In this document: positions 8,150 through 16,601 of the stretch, one piece after another
How positions within the stretch are numbered: position 1 is the stretch's first letter
Layout: every line of letters begins with the position of its first letter
Source of the DNA: RGIG6353 sp045590615
Lineage (GTDB): Bacteria > Bacillota > Clostridia > Oscillospirales > SIG627
Direction of reading: 5' to 3'
DNA: 47,269 nucleotides
NCBI GenBank assembly: GCA_045590615.1
Contig: JAZNRH010000096.1
Span: 1 to 47,269 of the forward strand
Program-made: the position numbers and the translations under genes
The notes under the pieces: generated by a model
The model's input: the letters and a program-made list of their open reading frames with translations, nothing else
Database searches by the model: none
What the model was told of the DNA's origin: nothing

Positions 8150-9323
8150 CTGTTTTCTCCTTTTCTCCACCAATAATAACTTGCTTAACGTTAAACCTAT
8201 CGTCTACAAAAACCAAATCAGCTTTTTTTCCAACTTCAATAGAACCGATTTGGTCGTCCATCTTCAAAACCTTTGCAGGATTCAAAGATGCCATAACAAA
8301 TGCCTGTGCAATACCACAATTGGTATGAGTCATAATGTTTTTACACACAACGTCCATTGTTAGCTTACTTCCTGCAATACCACCCCTGTCATCAAAAAGA
8401 AGGTCCGTAACGTGTTTGAACTTTTCGGGGGCAGAGAATGAACCGTGAAAATTCATATCGGCAGCATCAGTAATCAAAACTATCTTTTCAATTCCTTTTG
8501 TATGAATTAAAAGCTGTTGCATTTCCGGATTTACGTGAATTCCACACGAATCACAAATCAACTCACAATAAGCGTCGGTTTCTTTGAAAAAATATTCATC
8601 AGGTCCAAAGCCACGTGTACCACCATAGGTTGGCAGTCTACCTGTTGCACACATCGAATGAGTCTGTAGAGTTGGACGATATTTACCAAGCGCACGTATT
8701 TGCGACGGAGTTGCTTCGCTATGACCTACTGCAAAAACAACGTCAGGATTGCCCTTGCGTGCATATTCAAGAAAATCTACAATTCCTTCTCTTTCGGGTG
8801 CAATGGTCCAAACCTTTACGTCCTCTCCGGCCTCGTCAACCAATGCCTCGTAATCTTTTTTATTTATAGGACCACGCCAAGGATTAAGATGCGCATAAGC
8901 TCCGTAATTAACATTTATGTAAGGACCTTCACAATACAAGCCCTTTATGTTTTTGGTCTTTTTCATCTTAGCCTTCGCAGTACGAATTGCATCTAAAAAT
9001 TTATCTCTGTCAAATTCATATGCAGGAGTAGAAAGCATTGTGGTAGTGCCATGCTTCAAAAAGTGTTTTGATGCTGCAACACTATCAAACGAGGTGCAAT
9101 GCCCATCACCACCGTGAACGTGTATATCTACAAATCCGGGACCAACGTAAGCTCCCTTAGCATCAATAATACCGTCCTTCCTTGAAACGTGTATATCACG
9201 CATACTTTTAATTTCGCTGATAACGTCCCCCTGTATAACAAGTGCAGAGTCCCAAAGAACACCATTTTCGAGAACAAGATTAGCATTTATAATCGTTTTT
9301 TTAGAAACATTATTTTCTACCAT
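8142..9323 (-). CDS. nagA: N-acetylglucosamine-6-phosphate deacetylase-like amidohydrolase
   Basis: This metal-dependent amidohydrolase has 393 residues, in the normal range. Motifs: VDIHVHGGDG (HxH metal site), LYCEGPYIN (metal Glu), VGHSEATPSQI (His) and the catalytic Asp in LITDAADMN. The usual HLFNAM segment reads THSMCATGRLP, so the substrate pocket differs from classic NagA and specificity may have shifted. It is the first gene of the minus-strand run, with its own near-consensus promoter and an AAGGAG ribosome site. Classic NagA removes acetate from GlcNAc-6-phosphate in the cytosol. No nagB or PTS gene is visible nearby. Confidence 0.85.
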   Translation of the reverse strand: MVENNVSKKTIINANLVLENGVLWDSALVIQGDVISEIKSMRDIHVSRKDGIIDAKGAYVGPGFVDIHVHGGDGHCTSFDSVAASKHFLKHGTTTMLSTPAYEFDRDKFLDAIRTAKAKMKKTKNIKGLYCEGPYINVNYGAYAHLNPWRGPINKKDYEALVDEAGEDVKVWTIAPEREGIVDFLEYARKGNPDVVFAVGHSEATPSQIRALGKYRPTLQTHSMCATGRLPTYGGTRGFGPDEYFFKETDAYCELICDSCGIHVNPEMQQLLIHTKGIEKIVLITDAADMNFHGSFSAPEKFKHVTDLLFDDRGGIAGSKLTMDVVCKNIMTHTNCGIAQAFVMASLNPAKVLKMDDQIGSIEVGKKADLVFVDDRFNVKQVIIGGEKEKTVE

Positions 9324-9373
9324 ATTTTACTCCTTCATAGATGAACGCAATGCCTATTTACCATATTTGTGTT

Positions 9374-9402
9374 ATTATATCACAATAATAAATTTTTTTC
9401 AA
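9374..9402 (-). promoter_or_regulatory. Sigma-A promoter for the nagA run
   Basis: On the minus strand the -35 is TTGAAA (9402-9397) and the -10 is TATAAT (9379-9374), with a 17-bp spacer. It is back-to-back with the ligA promoter; the two -35 boxes are 8 bases apart. Confidence 0.8.
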
Positions 9403-9410
9403 TATAATAT

Positions 9411-9439
9411 TTGACATTATTATCTAATTTGTGTATAAT
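9411..9439 (+). promoter_or_regulatory. Sigma-A promoter for ligA
   Basis: Perfect TTGACA (9411-9416) and TATAAT (9434-9439) boxes are separated by 17 bp, 26 bases before the ligA start codon. Confidence 0.85.
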
Positions 9440-9465
9440 AATATAAATAAATTGAGGTGAAAAAA

Positions 9466-11451
9466 ATGGCAGCTGATATTGAAAAAAGAATAGTTGAGCT
9501 AAGAACACTACTCGATTATCACAGCAAAAAATATTACGTTGAGGATAATCCCGAAATCCCTGACTATGAATACGACGCACTATACCGAGAGCTTCAGGAG
9601 TTAGAGGCAGAGCATCCGGAATTTGACAGTCCTACCTCTCCCACAAAGCGCGTAGGTGGAGCAGTACTTGACAAGTTCGAAAAAGTCACTCACGCTGTTG
9701 CAATGCAAAGCCTTCAGGACGTTTTCAGCAAAGAGGAATTAACGTCTGCTATTGAAAAGATGAAGCTTGAAGATGAAAACGCACAATTTGCAGTAGAATA
9801 TAAAATTGACGGACTCTCGGTTTCTCTTGAATATGAAAACGGAGTATTCGTCAGAGGCTCTACCAGAGGCGACGGAATAGTCGGTGAAGACATTACTGAA
9901 AACCTTAAGACTATAAACGCAATCCCTCTTACCCTAAATTCTCCGATACCTTTAATCGAAGTACGAGGAGAAGTATATATGCCGAAAGCAGTTTTTCATG
10001 AGCTCAACGCAAGACGAGAAGAGCTCGGTGAACAGCTTTTTGCCAATCCAAGAAACGCAGCTGCCGGTTCGCTCAGACAGCTCGACACAAAAATAACTGC
10101 ATCGAGAAAGCTGAGTATTTTCGTTTTTAATATTCAAAGAATAGAAGGTGTTAAGGAGCTACACTCACACGTTGAGTCGCTGAATTATCTTGCCTCGCTT
10201 GGATTCAAGGTATCTCCGGATTGCAGAACTTTTACAACTGCCGGTGAGATATTCGACGATATTCAACGACGTGGAAACAACCGTGAAGAACTGCCGTTCG
10301 ATATAGACGGAGCAGTGGTAAAAGCCGACAGCTTTGAGCTTCGCAGACGTCTTGGAGAGCTTACTAACGTTCCAAAATGGGCAGTAGCTTATAAATACCC
10401 TCCCGAAGAAAAGCCAACTGTTTTACGCTCGATAACAATTCAGGTTGGACGAACGGGTGTTCTTACTCCCAACGCAAATTTTGATAAAATTAAGCTTTCC
10501 GGAACTAACGTATCAAGAGCAACGCTTCACAATAAAGACTTTATAAAAGAGCGTGACATAAGAGAAGGCGACACTATCATCGTAAGAAAAGCAGGAGAAA
10601 TAATTCCCGAAGTACTCTACGTTGATAAAAACAAGAGGCCAAATAACTCTCAGCCCTACCTTTTCCCCACCCTTTGCCCGTCGTGTAACGAGCCGGTATT
10701 CGTATCGGAAGAAGAAAGTGCAATACGGTGTACGAACGCCTCCTGCCCTGCACAGCTTCACAGAAGCATTACTCACTTTGCATCAAGAGACGCAATGAAT
10801 ATAGACGGACTCGGCTCAGCAATCGTCGATACTCTAATTAATAATAACATAATCTCTTCAATCTCAGACCTATACAAAATCAAGCCTGAACAGATTGAAA
10901 ATCTGGAAGGTTTTGGAAAAAAATCAGCACTCAACTTAGTGAGTGCTATAGAAAATTCAAAAAAGCTTTGCCTTTCAAAACTACTCTTTGGTCTTGGAAT
11001 TTACCATATCGGTGAAAAATCGGCGCAAACTCTTGCTAAAAAATACAAAGACATTGATGCTCTTTCAAAAGCAGATTTTGACGACCTTTCCTCCACCGAA
11101 GATTTTGGGGAAATACTTGCCAAGAGTGTCGTTGACTTCTTTAGTCACGAATCAACAAAGCGGCTTATAGCTTCCCTGAAAGACGACGGAGTAAACACAA
11201 AATACATTTCAACAAGCGTGTCGCAAAAGCTTGAAGGCATGACTATTGTAGTTACGGGAACGCTTAATACTATGTCAAGAAGTGAAGCAGAAAAATGTAT
11301 AACCGACAACGGTGGCAAAGCTGCCGGTTCTGTATCTAAAAAAACGACTCTCGTGCTTGCCGGAAGCGACGCAGGTTCAAAGCTTACAAAAGCTCAGGCA
11401 TTAGGCGTCAAGGTAATTAACGAAACAGAATTTATTGAAATGCTAAAGTAA
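9466..11451 (+). CDS. ligA: NAD+-dependent DNA ligase
   Basis: LigA seals nicks in replication and repair. The 661-residue product has all the expected parts in order: the Ia domain (YHSKKYYVEDNPEIPDYEYD), the adenylation motif with nucleophile Lys in VEYKIDGLS, an OB fold with VGRTGVLTPNA, a four-Cys zinc finger (CPSC...C...CPAQ), helix-hairpin-helix repeats and a C-terminal BRCT domain (TGTLNTMSR, followed by GGKAAGSVSKKT). ATG 9466 is preferred over GTG 9457 because GAGGTG is the ribosome site. It is a single gene with its own promoter, ending about 30 bases before the groES promoter. Confidence 0.98.
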   Translation: MAADIEKRIVELRTLLDYHSKKYYVEDNPEIPDYEYDALYRELQELEAEHPEFDSPTSPTKRVGGAVLDKFEKVTHAVAMQSLQDVFSKEELTSAIEKMKLEDENAQFAVEYKIDGLSVSLEYENGVFVRGSTRGDGIVGEDITENLKTINAIPLTLNSPIPLIEVRGEVYMPKAVFHELNARREELGEQLFANPRNAAAGSLRQLDTKITASRKLSIFVFNIQRIEGVKELHSHVESLNYLASLGFKVSPDCRTFTTAGEIFDDIQRRGNNREELPFDIDGAVVKADSFELRRRLGELTNVPKWAVAYKYPPEEKPTVLRSITIQVGRTGVLTPNANFDKIKLSGTNVSRATLHNKDFIKERDIREGDTIIVRKAGEIIPEVLYVDKNKRPNNSQPYLFPTLCPSCNEPVFVSEEESAIRCTNASCPAQLHRSITHFASRDAMNIDGLGSAIVDTLINNNIISSISDLYKIKPEQIENLEGFGKKSALNLVSAIENSKKLCLSKLLFGLGIYHIGEKSAQTLAKKYKDIDALSKADFDDLSSTEDFGEILAKSVVDFFSHESTKRLIASLKDDGVNTKYISTSVSQKLEGMTIVVTGTLNTMSRSEAEKCITDNGGKAAGSVSKKTTLVLAGSDAGSKLTKAQALGVKVINETEFIEMLK

Positions 11452-11484
11452 TTGTTAATTAAATGTGAACAATGAAAAAAAGAC

Positions 11485-11512
11485 TTGATTTTTATTCCAT
11501 AATGTGTAAAAT
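11485..11512 (+). promoter_or_regulatory. groESL promoter
   Basis: TTGATT (11485-11490) and TAAAAT (11507-11512) are spaced by 16 bp. The -10 box ends 11 bases before the CIRCE operator, placing the operator at or just after the transcription start, as expected for HrcA repression. Confidence 0.75.
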
Positions 11513-11523
11513 AGTAGATGTGA

Positions 11524-11550
11524 TTAGCACTCGGCATAAATGAGTGCTAA
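11524..11550. promoter_or_regulatory. CIRCE operator (HrcA binding site)
   Basis: TTAGCACTC, nine bases, then GAGTGCTAA: an exact match to the CIRCE consensus. It lies 46 bases before groES. HrcA, encoded outside this window, would repress groESL here until heat or misfolded protein occupies GroEL. Confidence 0.97.
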
Positions 11551-11595
11551 CACCTAATAAGCAAAATATTAACTCATATAGAGGAGGAAAAAATT

Positions 11596-11880
11596 ATGAA
11601 ATTAAAGCCTTTGGCAGACAGAGTTGTTCTCAAGATGGTAGAAACCGAAGAGACAACAAAAAGCGGCATCATACTCACATCTGCAGCTAAGGAAAAGCCC
11701 TCGGTTGCTCAGGTAGTAGAGGTTGGTCCCGGTGGACTTATTGACGGCAACGAAGTAAAAATGACGGTCAAGGTTGGCGACAAGGTAATCACAAGCAAGT
11801 ACTCAGGTACTGAAATCAAGCTTGACGGTGATGAATATATCATTGTAAAGCAGAGTGACATTCTCGCAATTGTAGAGTAA
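11596..11880 (+). CDS. groES: Co-chaperonin GroES
   Basis: GroES caps the GroEL ring in the cytosol. At 94 residues it is of standard length. It has the N-terminal LKPLADRVVLK, the mobile loop region TEETTKSGIIL, and the C-terminal DGDEYIIVKQSDILAIVE. A very strong GAGGAGG site precedes ATG 11596. groEL follows after 19 bases, so they form a classic two-gene operon under CIRCE control. Confidence 0.98.
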   Translation: MKLKPLADRVVLKMVETEETTKSGIILTSAAKEKPSVAQVVEVGPGGLIDGNEVKMTVKVGDKVITSKYSGTEIKLDGDEYIIVKQSDILAIVE

Positions 11881-11899
11881 TTCAGGAGGTAAATTCAAA

Positions 11900-13528
11900 A
11901 TGGCTAAGGAATTAATTTATGGTATTGACGCAAGAAATAAGCTTCTTGCAGGTGTTGACAAGCTTGCCAACACAGTTAAAGTAACACTTGGTCCTAAAGG
12001 TCGTAACGTTGTACTTGAAAGAAAGTTCGGCGCTCCCCTCATCACAAACGACGGTGTTACAATCGCCAAGGAAATTGAGCTTGACGATGCTTTTGAAAAT
12101 ATGGGTGCACAACTTGTTCGTGAAGTTGCTACAAAGACCAACGATATAGCAGGTGACGGTACTACAACAGCTACAATTCTCGCTCAGGCTTTCATTCGTG
12201 AAGGCATGAAGAACGTAACTGCAGGCGCAAATCCTATGGTTATCAAGAAAGGTATTCAGAAGGCTATAGACAAGGCTGTTGAAACTCTCAATGCAAACTC
12301 TCAGAAGGTTCAGGGTACAAACGACATCGTTCGTATCGGTACTGTTTCTGCAGGAGATGAGGTTGTTGGTAAGCTCATTGCTGATGCTATGGAAAAGGTT
12401 ACCTCAGACGGAGTAATCACAGTTGAAGAGTCGAAGTCAGCTGAGACATACTGCGAAGTAGTTGAAGGTATGCAATTCGACAGAGGTTACATTTCACCAT
12501 ATATGGTGACAGATACAGACAAAATGGAAGCTGTTATCGATGACGCATATATTCTCATTACAGATAAGAAAATTTCAAACATTCAAGAAGTCCTTCCCCT
12601 TCTCGAGCAGGTTGTTCAATCAGGTAAAAAGCTCGTAATCATAGCAGAAGACCTTGAAGGCGAAGCTCTTTCAACTATCCTTGTAAACAAGCTTCGTGGC
12701 ACATTTACTTGCGTTGCAGTTAAAGCTCCAGGCTTTGGTGACAGAAGAAAAGAAATGCTCCGTGACATCGCCATTCTTACAGGTGGTGAAGTAATTACAG
12801 AAGAGCTCGGTCTCGACCTCAAGGAAGCAACAGTTGCTCAGCTTGGTCGTGCAAAGCAGGTTAAGATTAACAAGGAAACAACTATCATCGTTGACGGTGC
12901 AGGTGACAAAGAAGAAATCAAAGCAAGAATTGCACAGATTAAATCTTCAATGGAAGTTACAACTTCTGAATTCGATAAGGAAAAACTTCAGGAAAGACTT
13001 GCAAAGCTTGCAGGTGGTGTAGCCGTAATCAAGGTTGGTGCTGCTACAGAAGCAGAAATGAAGGAAAAGAAACTCAGAATCGAAGACGCTCTCAACGCTA
13101 CTCGTGCTGCAGTTGAAGACGGTATCGTTCCCGGTGGTGGAGTTGCAATCCTCAACGTAATCCCCGAGGTTAAGAAGCTCCTTGCTACAACCAACGGTGA
13201 CGAAAGAGTTGGTGTTTCAATCGTTCTTCGCGCTCTTGAAGAACCTGCTCGTCAGATTGCCGAGAATGCAGGCTTTGAAGGCTCTGTTATTATCAACAAA
13301 ATTCTCACATCCAAGAAAAAAGCTTACGGCTTCAACGCATACACAGAGGAATACGTTGATATGTACGAGGCTGGTATCATTGACCCTGCAAAGGTTACTC
13401 GTTCAGCGCTTCAGAACGCTGCATCAGTAGCTGCAATGGCTCTTACTACAGAAGCTCTCGTAGCTGACAAGAAGGAAGAGGCTCCCGCAGCTCCTGCTGC
13501 CCCCAACCCCGGTATGGGAATGTATTAA
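11900..13528 (+). CDS. groEL: Chaperonin GroEL
   Basis: GroEL is the 60-kDa ATP-dependent folding chaperonin. The 542-residue product shows the nucleotide-binding segments VTLGPKGRNVVLE and AGDGTTTATILAQ, the catalytic Asp region EDGIVPGGGVAIL, and the C-terminal Gly/Met tail shortened to NPGMGMY. It starts at ATG behind a CAGGAGG site, 19 bases after groES. A terminator follows directly. Codon use is regular and third-position C/T-rich, as expected for a highly expressed gene. Confidence 0.98.
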   Translation: MAKELIYGIDARNKLLAGVDKLANTVKVTLGPKGRNVVLERKFGAPLITNDGVTIAKEIELDDAFENMGAQLVREVATKTNDIAGDGTTTATILAQAFIREGMKNVTAGANPMVIKKGIQKAIDKAVETLNANSQKVQGTNDIVRIGTVSAGDEVVGKLIADAMEKVTSDGVITVEESKSAETYCEVVEGMQFDRGYISPYMVTDTDKMEAVIDDAYILITDKKISNIQEVLPLLEQVVQSGKKLVIIAEDLEGEALSTILVNKLRGTFTCVAVKAPGFGDRRKEMLRDIAILTGGEVITEELGLDLKEATVAQLGRAKQVKINKETTIIVDGAGDKEEIKARIAQIKSSMEVTTSEFDKEKLQERLAKLAGGVAVIKVGAATEAEMKEKKLRIEDALNATRAAVEDGIVPGGGVAILNVIPEVKKLLATTNGDERVGVSIVLRALEEPARQIAENAGFEGSVIINKILTSKKKAYGFNAYTEEYVDMYEAGIIDPAKVTRSALQNAASVAAMALTTEALVADKKEEAPAAPAAPNPGMGMY

Positions 13529-13536
13529 AACAAATT

Positions 13537-13567
13537 AAAGGTGTCGGTTACAAGCCGACACCTTTTT
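13537..13567 (+). terminator. groESL terminator
   Basis: An 11-bp stem (AAAGGTGTCGG with its complement) with a 7-base loop is followed by a run of T residues, 8 bases after the groEL stop. Confidence 0.9.
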
Positions 13568-13579
13568 ATTACAATACTA

Positions 13580-13608
13580 TTGAAAAACTTCTTTTTGTAT
13601 GCTATAAT
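13580..13608 (+). promoter_or_regulatory. Sigma-A promoter for the GH20-like gene
   Basis: TTGAAA (13580-13585) and TATAAT (13603-13608) are spaced by 17 bp, 35 bases before ATG 13644. Confidence 0.8.
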
Positions 13609-13643
13609 ACTTAAAACCCACGTAATCAGAAAGGCTATACGAT

Positions 13644-15494
13644 ATGAAAATCAACCTTATATGCGATGAAAGTCTCAAAAAAACAGTAACACGACTTTGC
13701 AACGACTTTGATTTCACGCTGTCAGAGACCGGGGTGACAGTTAACGCCGTTTGTGGTGAAAAGCTCGGAGTTTCCTTCAAAAATAACGTTGGTACAATTT
13801 ATTATACCACGAAAAATAACTTTTTCAGAGAATTCATTTTGCTTTTAGACAACCTGAAAAGTAGAAATGAATTCGAGATATACGAGGACAGACATTTCAA
13901 AACCGTAGGTACTATGGTAGACGTTTCAAGGGGTGCTGCGCCTACCGTCGAAACCGTTTGCACTCTGATTGATTATATTGCCGTAATGGGCTACAATATG
14001 CTTATGCTCTATACCGAGGATATGATAAAACTTGAGGATTATCCCTATTTTGGTTATATGCGAGGCAGCTACACCGAAGACGAACTTCGTGCTATCGACG
14101 ATTACGCCTATGACTACGGCATCGAGATAGTCCCCTGTATTGAGTGCTACGGACATATGGAAAAATATCTTATGTGGCACGTAGCATCCACTATCCGTGA
14201 CACCGAAACCGTTATGCTTGCCCGAGAGGACGCCACTTTTGAGCTGATTGAAAAAATTATTTCCACAACCAGCCGATGCTTCCGTTCAAGGCGTATCCAC
14301 GTGGGTATGGACGAAGCCTGGGATATGGGCAGAGGCAGATTTCTCGATAAGCACGGATACGTTCCTCCTGTAGATATTTTCAACGAGTATATGCAAAGGC
14401 TTATGGGGATAATTAACAAATATTCCCTCAGCCCAATGATGTGGAGTGATATGTACTTCCGTGTGTCGTCGGAAAGTGGATTTTCTTACTACGACGAAAA
14501 CACCGTAATTACCGAGAAAATCAAAGAAGAGATACCAAAAGAAATGGATCTTGTTTTCTGGCACTACGGAGAGGGTCCTGGTTGCGATGAAAAAATGCTT
14601 ATAAAACACAAGGCTCTTAACAGGCGTGTTATCTTTGCAGGAGGTACGTGGAGCTGGATAGGTCATTTTCCCGAGCACAATTACGCTTTTGAAGCCACAA
14701 GAGATTCTATTCTGGCGTGTAGGAAAACGGGCGTTGACGAGCTTCTGATGACAATCTGGTGCAACGACAATGCTGAATGCGACCTTTTCGCAAATCTTTT
14801 AGATCTTTCTTTCACTGCAGAGATGTGCTATAACGTAGCTCCCGACCAATCCGTTTTAAGAAAAGGCTTTGAGCGTTGTACCGGTGGCGATTTCGATGCA
14901 TTTTACAATATGAGTGCGTACCATAATATTTTTGATGAGCAGCATACATACTCCGACTTTCATTCAAGGTTTTTGGGTAAGCCTCTTTTCTGGCAGGACG
15001 TAATGGAAGGGCTTTACGATTATCACCTATTTCAAGAGCCGAGAAGTGGACACTATAAGCTTTATGCTGAAAAAATGTCGGCATACGGTGGCAAGTGGTC
15101 ATCCCTTTACAGCTTTGCCAGACTTGTTTTTGAATACCTTGCCATAAAATGCGAAATTGCCGAAAAAGCAGTCCCTGCATATAAAGAAAAAGACAGAAGC
15201 ACTCTTGAGCATATAAGCCAAACACTTCTCCCAAAGCTTCGCGAAGCCACTCAGAAGGTGCATTCAACCCACAAGGAGCTTTGGTTTGCGCACAATAAAA
15301 TTCTTGGCTGGCAAAATATGGATATACGCTACGGTGGGGTTACGGCAAGAATTGATACGGCCAAAATGCTAATTGACGCCTACTTGACAGGAAAATCCGA
15401 TACTATAGAGGAGTTCGAGGAGAAGCGCTTATACAAGGTTGTGGCAGGCTTTGAAAACTACAGCTCAATGGCAACGGTTAACATAAGAATATAA
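13644..15494 (+). CDS. GH20-like beta-N-acetylhexosaminidase family glycosidase (cytosolic)
   Basis: The 616-residue product looks like a family-20 type glycoside hydrolase. A short N-terminal alpha/beta domain (about 1-90) is followed by a TIM barrel. The Asp-Glu catalytic pair of GH20 is in RIHVGMDEAWDMG (near residue 220); GH20 enzymes use the substrate acetamido group as nucleophile. Supporting segments are GTMVDVSRGAAPT at the start of the barrel, CIECYGHMEKY, and a Trp-rich run GTWSWIGHF. There is no signal peptide, so it would act on imported oligosaccharides. It has its own promoter and terminator and so is a single-gene unit. A different hexosaminidase-like specificity is possible. 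Confidence 0.82.
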   Translation: MKINLICDESLKKTVTRLCNDFDFTLSETGVTVNAVCGEKLGVSFKNNVGTIYYTTKNNFFREFILLLDNLKSRNEFEIYEDRHFKTVGTMVDVSRGAAPTVETVCTLIDYIAVMGYNMLMLYTEDMIKLEDYPYFGYMRGSYTEDELRAIDDYAYDYGIEIVPCIECYGHMEKYLMWHVASTIRDTETVMLAREDATFELIEKIISTTSRCFRSRRIHVGMDEAWDMGRGRFLDKHGYVPPVDIFNEYMQRLMGIINKYSLSPMMWSDMYFRVSSESGFSYYDENTVITEKIKEEIPKEMDLVFWHYGEGPGCDEKMLIKHKALNRRVIFAGGTWSWIGHFPEHNYAFEATRDSILACRKTGVDELLMTIWCNDNAECDLFANLLDLSFTAEMCYNVAPDQSVLRKGFERCTGGDFDAFYNMSAYHNIFDEQHTYSDFHSRFLGKPLFWQDVMEGLYDYHLFQEPRSGHYKLYAEKMSAYGGKWSSLYSFARLVFEYLAIKCEIAEKAVPAYKEKDRSTLEHISQTLLPKLREATQKVHSTHKELWFAHNKILGWQNMDIRYGGVTARIDTAKMLIDAYLTGKSDTIEEFEEKRLYKVVAGFENYSSMATVNIRI

Positions 15495-15497
15495 TGC

Positions 15498-15529
15498 AAA
15501 AAGCAAGACGAATATCGTCTTGCTTTTTT
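15498..15529 (+). terminator. Terminator of the GH20-like gene
   Basis: A 13-bp stem (AAAAAGCAAGACG with its complement) with a 5-base loop AATAT ends in six T residues. It starts a few bases after the stop codon. Confidence 0.9.
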
Positions 15530-15553
15530 CTTTAGTGTCTTTAGACGTGGAAA

Positions 15554-15576
15554 TACCCCCAGTTTTACTGGGGGTA
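15554..15576. repeat. Isolated perfect GC-rich hairpin, possible IS200/IS605-type end remnant
   Basis: TACCCCCAGT, a TTT loop, then ACTGGGGGTA form a perfect 10-bp stem in an otherwise AT-rich 200-base gap between convergent genes (15495-15697). It is not needed as a terminator for the upstream gene, which already has one, and the minus-strand side is followed by TTCCAC, not a T-run. The remaining bases up to 15697 contain no open frame of note. A remnant of a mobile element end or a small structured RNA is possible; neither is proven. Confidence 0.4.
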
Positions 15577-15697
15577 AAAAATACTTTAGTACGAATGATA
15601 GTTGTAAGAAATAAAAGCAGTTCACATTCAAAATACAGATACCAATATCATACAGTATTTGCCTCTTATAGGGGCTAGTCTCACTGGTAGTTATGAC

Positions 15698-16582
15698 TTA
15701 TTCCATATTATATTTTCTGAGCATATCCTTTTCAAAGTTGAGAAGATACTTTGCTTCCTCATCAATTCTCTTCTCACAAGGATTATCAACGAGGTCGCGA
15801 TAAACGTGAATGTCACGTCCTACCTCTCCTCCCTGCATAACAAATGGCTCTGAAACAATTCTACCCTTGTAATTAATATCGGAAAGAGCCTTGAAAATCT
15901 CATCCCAATCAAGATGTCCTCTACCTGGCGCAGTACGGTTGTTCTCTCCTGTATGGAAGCTTGTCAACTTATTACCAACAAGCCTGATAGCATCTCCAAT
16001 ACTGTTTTCTTCGATATTCATATGATAAGTATCAAGAAGAACTCCAATGTTTTTAGAATCAATATCAGCAACGTAACGAAGCGCTTCCTCTGCTGTATTA
16101 ATCAAACAAGTCTCAAAACGGTTAACTGCCTCAACACAATAAGTTACACCGTTATCCTCGGCTGTTTTGATAATCTCCCTCATACTCTTCAAGCTGTTTT
16201 CCCAATATGGCTCTTTATAACCAAGATAATTGTCAGGTGTTCCCCACCCTGCATAGCTAACTCCGGAAAGCAAAGTACCTCCCATAAATCCTATTCTTTC
16301 AACAATTCTCTTAAGATAGTCAACGCCACCGAGTCTCACCTTTTCATCAAGAGAAGAAACGTCATAATTTCTGTCTAATCCAAGACTGTAAGTAAGCTCA
16401 ATGCCACAATCCTCAGCCGTCTTAACAAGCTCAGTCATATGCTCCTTCGTCATTTCAAGAAGAGGCTGAGCCTGAAACTCTAATACGTCAAAACCAATCT
16501 CAGAAGCTTTTTTTATGTACTTCTTATGATCGGCATCCCAGTTCTTCTCCCAAAAATTCATGAAAATTCCAAGCTTATTCAT
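15698..16582 (-). CDS. D-psicose/D-tagatose 3-epimerase family protein
   Basis: This metal-dependent ketose 3-epimerase, 294 residues, is built as a TIM barrel. The four metal/catalytic positions of the family are visible: Glu in YCVEAVNRFE, Asp in VLLDTYHMNIEE, His in SFHTGENNR and Glu in VSEPFV. The stretch through PGRGHLDWDEI and the C-terminal EVGRDIHVYRDL also match clostridial D-psicose 3-epimerases as I recall them. The N-terminal GIFMNFWEKNW fits the substrate loop. It is 19 bases downstream of the fucose-isomerase-like gene and in the same operon. The likely role is interconversion of ketohexoses or ketopentoses; the exact sugar is unknown. Confidence 0.88.
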   Translation of the reverse strand: MNKLGIFMNFWEKNWDADHKKYIKKASEIGFDVLEFQAQPLLEMTKEHMTELVKTAEDCGIELTYSLGLDRNYDVSSLDEKVRLGGVDYLKRIVERIGFMGGTLLSGVSYAGWGTPDNYLGYKEPYWENSLKSMREIIKTAEDNGVTYCVEAVNRFETCLINTAEEALRYVADIDSKNIGVLLDTYHMNIEENSIGDAIRLVGNKLTSFHTGENNRTAPGRGHLDWDEIFKALSDINYKGRIVSEPFVMQGGEVGRDIHVYRDLVDNPCEKRIDEEAKYLLNFEKDMLRKYNME

Positions 16583-16601
16583 TTATAATATCCTCCAAAT
16601 C

